Positions 1-6,203 of a DNA stretch of 16,648 nucleotides are shown piece by piece (position 1 is the first letter of the stretch; each line of letters opens with the position of its first letter). The notes below the pieces were generated by a model that was given only the letters and a program-made list of their open reading frames with translations, was not told the DNA's origin and ran no database searches. Source of the stretch: Eubacterium sp. AM49-13BH (GTDB lineage: Bacteria > Bacillota > Clostridia > Lachnospirales > Lachnospiraceae); the NCBI RefSeq assembly GCF_003464165.1, contig NZ_QSEK01000043.1, positions 1 to 16,648 of the forward strand, in the 5' to 3' direction. A program made the position numbers and the translations under genes.

Positions 1-44
1 TGATTATATACATATATAATTATTTTAGGAGAAGTGAGACTTAT

Positions 45-665
45 TTGACTTTTACAGAAAAAGATTCTCTTGTTGTTGCAAATAATTTTGCAGATATTGT
101 ACTAACACAAATTACTCAATTAAATGAAAGCAAGAGGCTAAAGTATACTTTACAAGAATTGTCAAATTGGTTGTTACAGCTAAATGATAGTATGGGATTC
201 CTTGATAATTTTAAAAATAATGTCATCTCACAAGAAGAAAAAGCTGGAATAGAACAAGAGATAACTGAGTATTTTTGCTTAACCAATTTACAACATGCAA
301 GTGGTAATGAGATAGTAAGTATTTGTAAAAAAATGTATTTTTTTGAAGGCGAGGATTTGCAAACATATTTATTGTTAATAAAAGAATGGATAATAGAACA
401 TTGTAAAAAAGAAAAAGAAGGAGTAGATGAGGAAAAGGAACTCCTAAGTGTTATGGAGTATTATGTGTGTGTTGTAAATAAAGAAAAGCCAAATCAAATT
501 GTTAATAGCTATCTTGAATTATGGGAGGAAATTTTAAATCAAGGTATTCATATTGAACTGTCAAGGAGCTCGATGTATATACTTCGAAGATGTATTACGA
601 GTTTTAGTTTTGAACAAGGAATAAGGATGAGAAAAATTATTGAAAAGATAAGTTTACAAAGGTAG
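45..665 (+). CDS. Hypothetical protein, 206 aa
   Basis: The start is a TTG at 45, preceded by AGGAGAAG at 27-34 with about ten bases of spacing. A GTG at 35 is ruled out because its frame closes at once. The protein is acidic, mostly helical in appearance and rich in Leu, Glu, Lys and Ile. It has no signal peptide, no membrane segment and no metal-binding cluster. I do not recognise its family. The C-terminal half (LELWEEILNQ, MYILRRCITS) resembles a helical-repeat or regulator-type fold, but that is only an impression. The gene ends about 40 bases before a broken zinc-ribbon reading frame, so it may belong to the same decayed accessory segment. Coding status is supported by length, ribosome binding site and codon pattern; function is unknown. 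Confidence 0.72.
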   Translation: MTFTEKDSLVVANNFADIVLTQITQLNESKRLKYTLQELSNWLLQLNDSMGFLDNFKNNVISQEEKAGIEQEITEYFCLTNLQHASGNEIVSICKKMYFFEGEDLQTYLLLIKEWIIEHCKKEKEGVDEEKELLSVMEYYVCVVNKEKPNQIVNSYLELWEEILNQGIHIELSRSSMYILRRCITSFSFEQGIRMRKIIEKISLQR

Positions 666-706
666 TGAAGCATATAAAAAATCATCCAATAGAGAGGAGC
701 GTTCAG

Positions 707-922
707 ATGGAACTTAAATCTACAGAGGCTGGATATGTTAATAAGAAGAATCAGAAAAACCTTGGTAAGACATCAAAGCCAGGGACAGATAATAACCAGT
801 GGTTTTATTAGATGGAATGTTTAGATTGTGGTCATAAGTATTTTGCAAATGGCTCTGGTTTGGCTCTATTTGTGGGTGGAGTAATGACTTTCGTAAATCA
901 ATATATTGCTTTGCTAGGTTGA
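707..922 (+). pseudogene. Small zinc-ribbon peptide gene broken by an in-frame amber codon
   Basis: A 71-codon frame starts at ATG 707 behind GAGAGGAG (691-698). It reads MELKSTEAGYVNKKNQKNLG... to NNQWFY, then a TAG at 809-811, and continues in the same frame with MECLDCGHKYFANGS until TGA 920-922. The pieces on both sides of the TAG look like parts of one protein. From memory, small Clostridia peptides of the form YVNKNNQ.NLGKT...CLDCGH.Y.ANGS end with a second CxxC, which would complete a zinc ribbon. Here the tail after ANGS is hydrophobic and has no second CxxC, so the metal site would be incomplete even if the TAG were read through. The HD hydrolase gene starts 13 bases after the end. 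A nonsense mutation plus a damaged 3' end is the simplest reading. Confidence 0.55.
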
Positions 923-934
923 TTAGGAGAAAAG

Positions 935-1570
935 ATGACAGATAATGAAAAGAGATTTATGAAAAGTATATTTTCGGGAGACAGTAGTGGTCATGACTAT
1001 TATCATACAATACGGGTATATAAACTGGCTACTAAAATCGCAAAACAGGAAAATGCAGATGTTAAAATAGTGCAGTTGGCGGCTCTGTTACATGATGTTG
1101 ACGATATTAAGCTTTCTCCGGACACTTATGTTACCAAGAAAAATGCAGTTGATTTTATGACAATTAACAAAATAGATGGTAAAAGGATAGAGGCGGTATG
1201 CAAAATTATAGATGAGGTTTCATTTGCAGGAACTGATTCAGTCGTACCTGATACCATAGAAGGAAAATGTGTGCAGGATGCAGACCGACTTGATGCTATA
1301 GGAGCTATTGGAATTGCTAGAACATTCGCATATGGTGGTAGTAGGGGAAGAAAGATTTATGATCCGGAAATAAAATCTAAAATGGGAATGAATAAAGAAG
1401 AGTATCGGAATAATCAAGATTCTACAAGCATTAATCATTTCTATGAAAAGTTGCTTTTGTTGAAAGACATGATGAATACGACTGAGGGAAAGAAACTGGC
1501 AGAACATAGACAGGTTGTAATGCAGGAATTTCTGAATGAGTTTATGCTGGAATGGGAAGGGAAAATGTGA
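935..1570 (+). CDS. HD-domain phosphohydrolase, YpgQ/YedJ-like
   Basis: This 211-aa protein has the HD metal-dependent phosphohydrolase pattern: H20-D-Y-Y-H24, then H53-D54 in LLHDVDD, then the downstream aspartates in VQDADRLDAIGAIGIAR (residues 113-129). That last block is typical of the YpgQ/YedJ branch. Members of this branch are cytosolic, and B. subtilis YpgQ has been described as acting on nucleoside triphosphates; the substrate here is inferred, not shown. The start at 935 follows AGGAGAAAAG (925-934). The stop overlaps the NUDIX start (TGATG at 1568-1572), so the two are probably translationally coupled. With NUDIX, pyrophosphatase-like and GrpB neighbours, the cluster suggests nucleotide or small-phosphate metabolism. 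Confidence 0.88.
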   Translation: MTDNEKRFMKSIFSGDSSGHDYYHTIRVYKLATKIAKQENADVKIVQLAALLHDVDDIKLSPDTYVTKKNAVDFMTINKIDGKRIEAVCKIIDEVSFAGTDSVVPDTIEGKCVQDADRLDAIGAIGIARTFAYGGSRGRKIYDPEIKSKMGMNKEEYRNNQDSTSINHFYEKLLLLKDMMNTTEGKKLAEHRQVVMQEFLNEFMLEWEGKM

Positions 1571-2004
1571 TGGAAGTAAAATTTTATGATACAGTTAATG
1601 ACGAACTATTGAAATTTGCAGTAATTATCTCACAGAGTAACGGCAAGTGGGTATTTTGCAAACATAAAGAAAGAGATACATATGAAGTGCCGGGAGGGCA
1701 TAGAGAAGCTGGGGAGGATATTTTTGAAACAGCTAAAAGGGAGTTGCAAGAAGAGACTGGGGCTATCAAATTTGAGATAAAACCAATATGCGTATATTCG
1801 GTGACAGGTAAGACTAGAGTAAATGATACCGGTGAAGAAACATTTGGACTGCTTTGCTTTGCAGAGATAACAGAGTTTGCGAAAGAATTACATAGCGAAA
1901 TGGAGAAAGTTGTGCTTATGGATGAGTTGCCTGAGAACTGGACATATCCGTTGATACAGCCGAAATTGATAGAGAAGTATTTACAGGTAAAAATAATTCT
2001 ATAA
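1570..2004 (+). CDS. NUDIX hydrolase
   Basis: This 144-aa protein carries a full NUDIX box, G-x5-E-x7-REL-QEE-TGA, at about residues 43-65 (GGHREAGED ... AKRELQEETGA). The glutamates that bind Mg2+ in NUDIX pyrophosphohydrolases are present, so it should cleave a nucleoside diphosphate linked to another group; the substrate cannot be read from the sequence. I place the start at ATG 1570, which overlaps the upstream stop and has GGGAAGGG (1555-1562) at good spacing. A longer frame from ATG 1552 lacks such a site. The 3' end overlaps an open frame that encodes the missing N-terminus of the pyrophosphatase-like protein downstream, a sign that this junction has been altered. Confidence 0.9.
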   Translation: MEVKFYDTVNDELLKFAVIISQSNGKWVFCKHKERDTYEVPGGHREAGEDIFETAKRELQEETGAIKFEIKPICVYSVTGKTRVNDTGEETFGLLCFAEITEFAKELHSEMEKVVLMDELPENWTYPLIQPKLIEKYLQVKIIL

Positions 2005-2069
2005 TTGGAGCAACAGTAACTGTAACAGTCGATAAACCATTAGGAAGTTATCATCCTGAATATAAGGAT

Positions 2070-2324
2070 ATGTATTATCCAATAAATTATGGTTACATTG
2101 AAGGAGTTATGGCACCAGATGGAGAAGAGCAGGACGCTTATATATTAGGTGTAAATGAACCAGTAAAGAAGTTTACAGGTAAAATTATTGCCATTGTTTA
2201 TAGAAAAGATGATATAGAAGAAAAGTGGGTAGTTGTGCCTGATGGAGTAACTTTTTCAAAGGAAGAAATCAGGAGACAGATTCATTTTCAGAAACAATAT
2301 TTCGACAGTGAAATTGTGATGTAA
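2070..2324 (+). CDS. Inorganic pyrophosphatase-like protein, 5' end damaged
   Basis: From ATG 2070 this reads MYYPINYGYIEGVMAPDGEEQDAY..., with the YPxNYGY and DGEEQDAYILG features of class I inorganic pyrophosphatase-like proteins. Recognisable family sequence begins earlier: the same frame reads NNSIIGATVTV then DKPLGSYHPEYKD from about 1992 to 2069, without a usual start codon. An AAA (1989-1991) stands where an ATG would be expected. The gene may therefore have lost its start, use a rare ATT/ATA start near 2001-2006, be reached by slippage on the A5 run (1989-1993) from the overlapping NUDIX frame, or make only a shortened protein from 2070. The shortened form would lack about 30 N-terminal residues of a roughly 115-aa family. 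A GGAG at 2007-2010 is far from ATG 2070. Confidence 0.65.
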   Translation: MYYPINYGYIEGVMAPDGEEQDAYILGVNEPVKKFTGKIIAIVYRKDDIEEKWVVVPDGVTFSKEEIRRQIHFQKQYFDSEIVM

Positions 2325-2340
2325 TATTAAGGAGATTGCT

Positions 2341-2859
2341 ATGTCATTAGGATTAAAAAGAGGAACAGTGCAGCTTGAACCACATGATAAACAGTGGGAT
2401 GAGGCTGCCATTCAAACAATCAAAATACTTAAATCTATATTGGGTGATGATGTTGTTGATATACAACATATTGGAAGTACATCAATACCAGCAATTAAAG
2501 CAAAACCGATTATTGATATTGCTGTTGGGGTAACTGATTTTGAAAAAATAATGTCATATAATGAGCAGTTACAGAAGGAAGGAATCTTTTATCGTGGCTC
2601 GGATGTGGAATATCAGATTCTTTATGTAATGGGAGATATGGAAAATGATATAAGAACGCACCATATTCATGTTGTGAAGTGGAATGGAACTGAGTGGAAG
2701 AATTATATTTATTTTAGAGATTGTCTAAATGCTAATGATAATATAGCTTTGCAGTATGAGAGGGTGAAGGAAGAACTGGAAAGTAAGTATGCAGATGATA
2801 GGGTGGCATATACTAATGGAAAGCAAGAAATGATAGATATTATTCTGAATGGCAAATAG
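2341..2859 (+). CDS. GrpB-family protein (UPF0157), nucleotidyltransferase-like
   Basis: This 172-aa protein shows the GrpB hallmarks: VQLEPHDKQWDEAA near the N-terminus, then IQHIGSTSIPAIKAKPIIDIAVGV at about residues 40-63. The GST-S ... P-I-I-D-I pattern is the minimal core of the nucleotidyltransferase superfamily. GrpB proteins are cytosolic, usually about 170-190 aa, and their substrate is unknown. The start at 2341 follows AAGGAG (2330-2335). It is the last gene of the run before the promoter at 2864-2892. Many GrpB proteins are found beside or fused to small enzymes such as acetyltransferases, which fits the GNAT gene downstream. Confidence 0.9.
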   Translation: MSLGLKRGTVQLEPHDKQWDEAAIQTIKILKSILGDDVVDIQHIGSTSIPAIKAKPIIDIAVGVTDFEKIMSYNEQLQKEGIFYRGSDVEYQILYVMGDMENDIRTHHIHVVKWNGTEWKNYIYFRDCLNANDNIALQYERVKEELESKYADDRVAYTNGKQEMIDIILNGK

Positions 2860-2863
2860 ATTG

Positions 2864-2892
2864 TTGATATGAATTTCCAAGGCTGGTATATT
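2864..2892 (+). promoter_or_regulatory. Sigma-70-type promoter for the attenuated GNAT unit
   Basis: The -35 box TTGATA (2864-2869) and -10 box TATATT (2887-2892) are 17 bases apart, each one mismatch from consensus. Transcription would begin near 2899, eight bases before the GGGAG that serves the leader peptide. The site lies just past the stop codon of the GrpB gene, so the GNAT gene appears to have its own transcription unit. Confidence 0.6.
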
Positions 2893-2920
2893 ATTCAACA
2901 AAAACAGGGAGAACATACAC

Positions 2921-2983
2921 ATGAATCAGAACTTATATTCAAGACATTATATGTACATGTATTACGGACGTACACGGCTATAA
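2921..2983 (+). CDS. Putative 20-aa regulatory leader peptide
   Basis: A 20-codon frame starts at ATG 2921, behind GGGAG (2907-2911) with nine bases of spacing, and stops at TAA 2981-2983. It begins MNQNLYS and ends YYGRTRL. Five of 20 residues are tyrosine (positions 6, 10, 12, 14, 15), four of them between residues 10 and 15. Residues 17-19 are R-T-R. An R/K-x-R/K triplet is the known context for macrolide-dependent ribosome arrest in Erm leader peptides. The frame lies between a good promoter and a hairpin-terminator pair upstream of an acetyltransferase, as expected for a leader that senses translation. Either tyrosyl-tRNA supply or a ribosome-targeting drug could be the signal. The peptide is too short to support by composition; context is the main argument. 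Confidence 0.5.
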   Translation: MNQNLYSRHYMYMYYGRTRL

Positions 2984-2991
2984 ACATGCAA

Positions 2992-3130
2992 GGTTAGTGC
3001 ATTAGGTTATAGCTTGTAGGTCTTTTAGTCTAGTGCATAAAACCAGAATATAAGGGAGAATTTTACATACATTGCATCTTATTAAATTGGAGTTATCGCA
3101 CTGGACATTGAATGTTTGGTGCGATTTTTT
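2992..3130 (+). promoter_or_regulatory. Transcription attenuator: hairpin, competing antiterminator pairing and terminator
   Basis: Arm 1 (2998-3009) pairs with arm 2 (3026-3037) over 12 bp including wobbles, and GGTT (2992-2995) with AACC (3041-3044) extends the base. Arm 3 (3096-3108) pairs with arm 4 (3112-3124) over 13 bp, some of them G-U, followed by TTTTTT (3125-3130): an intrinsic terminator 27 bases before the GNAT start. Bases 3029-3036 (TCTAGTGC) in arm 2 can instead pair with 3098-3105 (GCACTGGA) in arm 3, an 8-bp stem that would break the terminator. This is the 1:2, 2:3, 3:4 layout of ribosome-mediated attenuators. A ribosome at the end of the leader frame would reach to about 2990-2995, next to the base of hairpin 1:2. 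Confidence 0.6.
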
Positions 3131-3156
3131 ATGTTTACAAGAAAGAGGTGCAGAAA

Positions 3157-4128
3157 ATGAATGATTTAATTGAACTTAAACTGATAACAAGAGAAGATGC
3201 TGAATGTCTGCATAAACTGCAGATAGAAGCGTTTATGCCCTTATATGAAAAATATCAGGATGATGCTACAAGTCCGGCGAAAGAAAGTCTTGAAACAATA
3301 ACGAAGAAAATAGTTGATGATAATTCGAATTTCTATTTTATTTTGTTTAATGGTGAGAAAGCTGGAGCTGTAAGAGTTAAATGGCATAAAGGGCAAAAAG
3401 TACACAAGAATGTAAATTGGATATCTCCTATTTTTGTTATTCCAAAGTTTCAAAATAATGGAATTGCCAGTAACGTAATCAAACAATTATTTGATATTTA
3501 TCCGAATACAATAGAATGGTGGTTGTCTACTATCAAGCAGGAAGAGAAAAACTGCCATTTGTATGAAAAATGTGGATTTGTTCGAACTGGAGATGAAATA
3601 GTCGTAAATGAAAATATGACATTAGTTTTTTATGTAAAGAGTTATATTGAGGTAAGGAGATTTAAGGAAGAGGATGCCAAAGAGGTCAGAAATCTTATCG
3701 TCAGGAATTTCTTAGAGGTTAACAGTAAAGATTATGGCATATCAGCAATGGAGAAACTTGCAAAGGTTTACGATGTGGAAAAGGTTCTGAATGTGGCAAG
3801 TTATGCGCATATGTACGTCTTTGAATTTGATGGAAAAATAATTGGAACAGGTTCTATCTCAAGTTTTTGGGGAAGTGAAACAGAAAGTATACTTTTGTCC
3901 ATTTTTGTCCTTCCGGAATTTCATGGAAAGGGTGTTGGAAGAAAAATCATAAATACATTAGAAACGGATGAATTTTATGTAAGAGCAAGCAGAATTGAGA
4001 TACCGGCATCCATTACAGCAACGGAATTTTATAGAAAATTTGGATATGATTACAAAAATGGTGTTAAGGAATTGGATGATGAACACCATTACAGATTGGA
4101 AAAGTTTAAGGCGGCAGGGTTGAAATAA
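3157..4128 (+). CDS. Tandem GNAT N-acetyltransferase
   Basis: This 323-aa protein contains two GNAT domains, about residues 1-160 and 163-315. Each has the acetyl-CoA-binding motif A: PKFQNNGIAS (97-106) and PEFHGKGVGRKI (253-264). Each also has a late C-terminal motif, YEKCGF (136-141) and FYRKFGY (291-297). The first domain departs from Q/R-x-x-G-x-G/A less tidily than the second, so only one may be fully active. GNATs move an acetyl group from acetyl-CoA to an amine; the acceptor here is unknown. I choose ATG 3157 because GAGGTG (3145-3150) lies six bases upstream. The longer frame from ATG 3112 begins inside the terminator hairpin. If the attenuator is induced by a ribosome-targeting compound, drug modification is a reasonable guess, but the sequence does not prove it. 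Confidence 0.88.
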   Translation: MNDLIELKLITREDAECLHKLQIEAFMPLYEKYQDDATSPAKESLETITKKIVDDNSNFYFILFNGEKAGAVRVKWHKGQKVHKNVNWISPIFVIPKFQNNGIASNVIKQLFDIYPNTIEWWLSTIKQEEKNCHLYEKCGFVRTGDEIVVNENMTLVFYVKSYIEVRRFKEEDAKEVRNLIVRNFLEVNSKDYGISAMEKLAKVYDVEKVLNVASYAHMYVFEFDGKIIGTGSISSFWGSETESILLSIFVLPEFHGKGVGRKIINTLETDEFYVRASRIEIPASITATEFYRKFGYDYKNGVKELDDEHHYRLEKFKAAGLK

Positions 4129-4268
4129 CAACAGATAATCAATTATTTTTATTTATCCTTGCAGAAGCATTAGTTCTTATGTTAGGATACTATCTAAGGA
4201 AAGTACCCATGACAGGGTGGTAGCCTCCCGAGTTATATGATACCGGACAACCGGAATACATAGGAAGG

Positions 4269-4301
4269 GGTGCTAGGTGCCAGTGGCACCTGCTTAGCAC
4301 C
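4269..4301 (+). promoter_or_regulatory. Stable hairpin just upstream of the toxin ribosome binding site
   Basis: GGTGCTA (4269-4275) pairs with TAGCACC (4295-4301), and directly inside it GGTGCC (4276-4281) pairs with GGCACC (4285-4290) around an AGT loop, with TGCT bulged on one side. It ends ten bases before the GGAG (4311-4314) used by the small toxin gene. Structured 5' leaders that limit translation are usual in type I toxin mRNAs, so a control role is inferred. Confidence 0.5.
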
Positions 4302-4321
4302 GACCGAAACGGAGTGTAGAC

Positions 4322-4447
4322 GTGGCACCGATGACAGCTTATGAGATTATTTCGATTTTCATTGGGATATTAGCATTGCTGCTGTCCTTTGGTAGCTTGA
4401 TTGTAGCGTTGCTTGCCTTTCTCGATAAGAGAAACAAGCTAAAATAA
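4322..4447 (+). CDS. Small hydrophobic holin-like / TxpA-type toxin peptide
   Basis: The peptide is 41 aa from GTG 4322, or 38 aa from the in-frame ATG 4331. I prefer GTG because GGAG (4311-4314) is seven bases upstream, against 16 for the ATG. From the ATG it reads MTAYEIISIF, continues as a single membrane segment, and ends with the charged tail LDKRNKLK. The M-(S/T)-x-Y-E start, one membrane helix and a short basic tail match the putative holin-like toxins (Hol_Tox, TxpA/BsrG-like) of Firmicutes type I toxin-antitoxin loci. It should insert in the cell membrane. A strong hairpin lies four bases after its stop, and a convergent minus-strand promoter lies about 100 bases downstream, as in TxpA/RatA. 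Confidence 0.7.
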   Translation: MAPMTAYEIISIFIGILALLLSFGSLIVALLAFLDKRNKLK

Positions 4448-4451
4448 AAAT

Positions 4452-4480
4452 GCCTATCCTGTCTGATCCACAGGATAGGC
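4452..4480. terminator. Perfect hairpin between toxin gene and antitoxin
   Basis: GCCTATCCTGT (4452-4462) and ACAGGATAGGC (4470-4480) form an 11-bp perfect stem with a seven-base loop. An A-rich stretch lies before it on the plus strand, so it has a T-run only when read on the minus strand. It should end the convergent RNA. Confidence 0.65.
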
Positions 4481-4515
4481 GGTGCCCTTAAGGACATTCA
4501 TTAACCTAAACTCGG

Positions 4516-4548
4516 AGCATCCACCTTTGGAGTGGGTGCTTTCTGTTT
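4516..4548 (+). terminator. Intrinsic terminator of the toxin mRNA
   Basis: AGCATCCAC (4516-4524) pairs with GTGGGTGCT (4532-4540), nine base pairs with one G-U, followed by TTCTGTTT (4541-4548). It would end the plus-strand toxin transcript after it has crossed the whole antitoxin region. Confidence 0.6.
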
Positions 4549-4554
4549 AATTAG

Positions 4555-4583
4555 ATATTATCATCTTATGTCTGATAATTCAA
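4555..4583 (-). promoter_or_regulatory. Minus-strand promoter of the putative antitoxin RNA
   Basis: Read on the minus strand, TTGAAT (4583-4578) and TAATAT (4560-4555) are separated by 17 bases. Each is close to the sigma-70 consensus. No minus-strand protein gene follows, only the toxin 3' region. Confidence 0.5.
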
Positions 4584-4592
4584 GAGGTTTCA

Positions 4593-4850
4593 CTAATTTG
4601 GAAAAATTTTTACAGTAAGCCTGTCAGTTCCTTTTGACACAATCATGTTGTCATCAAGCAGATGCTGCTTGATTTCTTCGATGTTCTCATTAATACGCTG
4701 TAAACTGGCGTTGAATTCTTTTTCAGAATAATCATCTTTTGCATTTATCATATTTTCACGAATTTCCAGAGCTTTCATATAGGTACAGAGTTTTTTATTG
4801 ATGAGGTTGTTCTTAAAGGACAGCTTTACAGTTGATGGCTTGAAATTAAA
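4593..4850 (-). pseudogene. 3' remnant of an unrecognised minus-strand gene
   Basis: On the minus strand an open frame ends at 4593. Its last 70 or so codons look like real protein: NNLINKKLCTYMKALEIREN, then an acidic helical stretch and the end SKGTDRLTVKIFPN. The upstream part of this frame is antisense to the coiled-coil-coding sequence on the plus strand and looks like noise (Phe/Leu/Ser-rich). No ribosome binding site precedes the internal ATG at 4778-4776. The best reading is the tail of a gene cut off where it meets the plus-strand DUF6040-like sequence. The family is unknown and the upstream boundary is approximate. Confidence 0.35.
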
Positions 4851-5627
4851 GAACGAATTGAAGCAAACAAAAGAATTGTTGCAGAGCGAGAAAGAGAAAA
4901 TGAAAAGAGGCGACAACACAGTAGAAAAATATCAAGATAAACTGCAGCAGGCTGAGCAGGAAAAGGAATATGTACTCACGCATCAGAAGAAAGTGGAGAT
5001 ACCGGTTGAAAAGCCGGTACTCTACGAAAGGTGTCAGAACTGCGACCACAAAGCATATCAGCAGGCAAAAGAGAGGTATGAACATCAAAGGAACGGACTG
5101 GAAAAGGAGTATAAGGCAAAGACTGTTGGATTTGATGTAATGATTAAAGTTTTATGGTGGTATGCAATTGTAACGACAATATTTGCGGCAATGAGGTCTG
5201 AAATATTTTTAGGCGATTTTACTGCATTTGTTGATACCATATGGAATGGTATTTGCAGGTCTGGCAAGTGGATTGTTGATATAGGAAATGTGTTGGCACA
5301 GGTGGAGATAGGATACCGAATGAGATGTTAGCAATTATAGTGCATTGGTTATTGTTTATAATAGTAATTATTGGAGCTGTGGGAGCTGTAGGTGTACAGA
5401 CAGTAATTGTAGAAAAGAAAGTTGCAAAAGTATATCAGGAGAATTGTTGGGATGTGATTAGCGTTGGAATAGAAGTAATAAGTTTAGTTATGGCTGTGTA
5501 TTTTGGAGATTGGATAAAGGTCTTAGTAAAGCTGAATCTTGTTGCATTATTGTTATTAGTTCAGGCAGTATATGTTGGAATCAGAGCGTATGTGAAAGGT
5601 TGTAAAAGAGCCAGAGGCTATTATTGA
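4798..5627 (+). pseudogene. DUF6040-like coiled-coil membrane protein, frameshifted and probably 5'-truncated
   Basis: The first frame (4798-5331) gives a Lys/Glu/Gln coiled coil (about residues 15-65), a CQNC pair (C79/C82), another charged helix and a membrane segment (about 115-132). It then runs out as VEIGYRMRC. In the frame one base back the sequence continues sensibly: GDRIPNEMLAIIVHWLLF..., reaching 5627 with about three more membrane segments. Loss of one base near 5302-5306 would explain the split. Alternatively the second frame could be translated from ATG 5325, which overlaps the first stop. The whole resembles, from memory, DUF6040-type proteins of Clostridia mobile elements; function is unknown. 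The first frame has no convincing start or ribosome binding site and abuts a minus-strand remnant, so its 5' end is probably missing. Confidence 0.55.
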
Positions 5628-5669
5628 TGTTGAGGTGCGAGAAATATCGCAGAAATGTGGATAAAAGTT

Positions 5670-6053
5670 ATGGGGAAATAGGAGAAAGTTATTGTAGAGA
5701 ATGGAATTACTTATGTGCTGGGCGAGGGTGATATTTATTATCCGGATTTACAGTTGCCAGAGAGAACAAATTATAATATCGGAAAGTTTGGACATATGAG
5801 ATGTGAGTATCTGAAAGAGTTCAAACATGGATATTATATGAAGCTGTTGCTTGAAGGAAAGTTGAATGAATATCTTCATGATATTGATGAGGAATGCTAT
5901 GAGATGATGGATAGGCTTGTGGAACAGATGAAGGAGAAACAAGGTGTGACAGAGCAGTTAAAAGCTGAGAATCAGATGCTGTGGGTAGGGAAGATGGATA
6001 ATATTATTGCTTGTGCGGAGGAGATTGTGGTGAGGGAGTTGGTGTATGCGTGA
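5670..6053 (+). pseudogene. TnpV-like transposon-encoded protein with amber at codon 4
   Basis: From ATG 5670 the frame reads M-G-K-TAG (5679-5681), then EKVIVENGITYVLGEGDIYY, PDLQLPE and on to TGA 6051-6053. The body resembles TnpV proteins of Clostridia transposons: the IENG-x-x-Y start, the DYY-P-x-L-x-LPE block, then GKFGHMRCEYLKEF (like RWGRMHRDYLKEH), the EGKLNEYLHDID block, and VEQMKEKQGVTEQLKAENQM near the end. TnpV is small, cytosolic and of unknown role, found with TnpX/TnpW-type elements. A GTG at 5715 could give a 112-aa product, but only a weak GGAAT (5703-5707) precedes it and the conserved N-terminus would be lost. A good terminator follows at 6059-6081. Confidence 0.7.
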
Positions 6054-6058
6054 TTTGG

Positions 6059-6081
6059 GGCAGTCGAAAGGCTGCCTTTTT
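6059..6081 (+). terminator. Intrinsic terminator after the TnpV-like gene
   Basis: GGCAGTC (6059-6065) and GGCTGCC (6070-6076) form a 7-bp stem with one G-U and a GAAA loop, followed by TTTTT (6077-6081). It separates the decayed mobile genes from the ATPase operon. Confidence 0.75.
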
Positions 6082-6135
6082 GCTATATGATATATTGTTA
6101 AATTTATTAAATTAAATATTTTTTATGAAAAAAAG

Positions 6136-6164
6136 TTGCATAAAAATATTTAATGATATAATAA
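6136..6164 (+). promoter_or_regulatory. Likely promoter of the ATPase-TOPRIM operon
   Basis: TTGCAT (6136-6141) is followed after 15 bases by TATAAT (6157-6162), or after 17 bases by TAATAA (6159-6164), in a very AT-rich stretch. The ATPase start lies 40 bases downstream. The -10 box is good; the -35 spacing is uncertain. Confidence 0.5.
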
Positions 6165-6203
6165 TGATAAGTAAATAGGAAAAGTGACTTGGAGGAATGA
6201 GCC

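Larger units (their letters stand above)
4449..4548 (-). ncRNA. Putative convergent antitoxin RNA (RatA-like arrangement)
   Basis: A minus-strand promoter, TTGAAT and TAATAT 17 bases apart (4555-4583), would start transcription near 4548 and run leftward toward the toxin gene. The perfect 11-bp hairpin at 4452-4480 is followed on the minus strand by ATTTTTATTTT, giving an intrinsic terminator and an RNA of roughly 100 bases. This RNA would be complementary to the 3' part of the toxin mRNA. No sequence family was identified; the call rests on layout. Confidence 0.5.

Noticed and set aside
707..922. Amber recoding (suppressed TAG) as an explanation for the two in-frame TAGs
   Set aside because: Several intact genes in the window use TAG as a true stop, and both affected genes show other damage or belong to mobile-element types.
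3112..3156. Upstream extension of the GNAT start to ATG 3112
   Set aside because: This ATG lies in the terminator hairpin and lacks a ribosome binding site, while ATG 3157 has GAGGTG six bases upstream.
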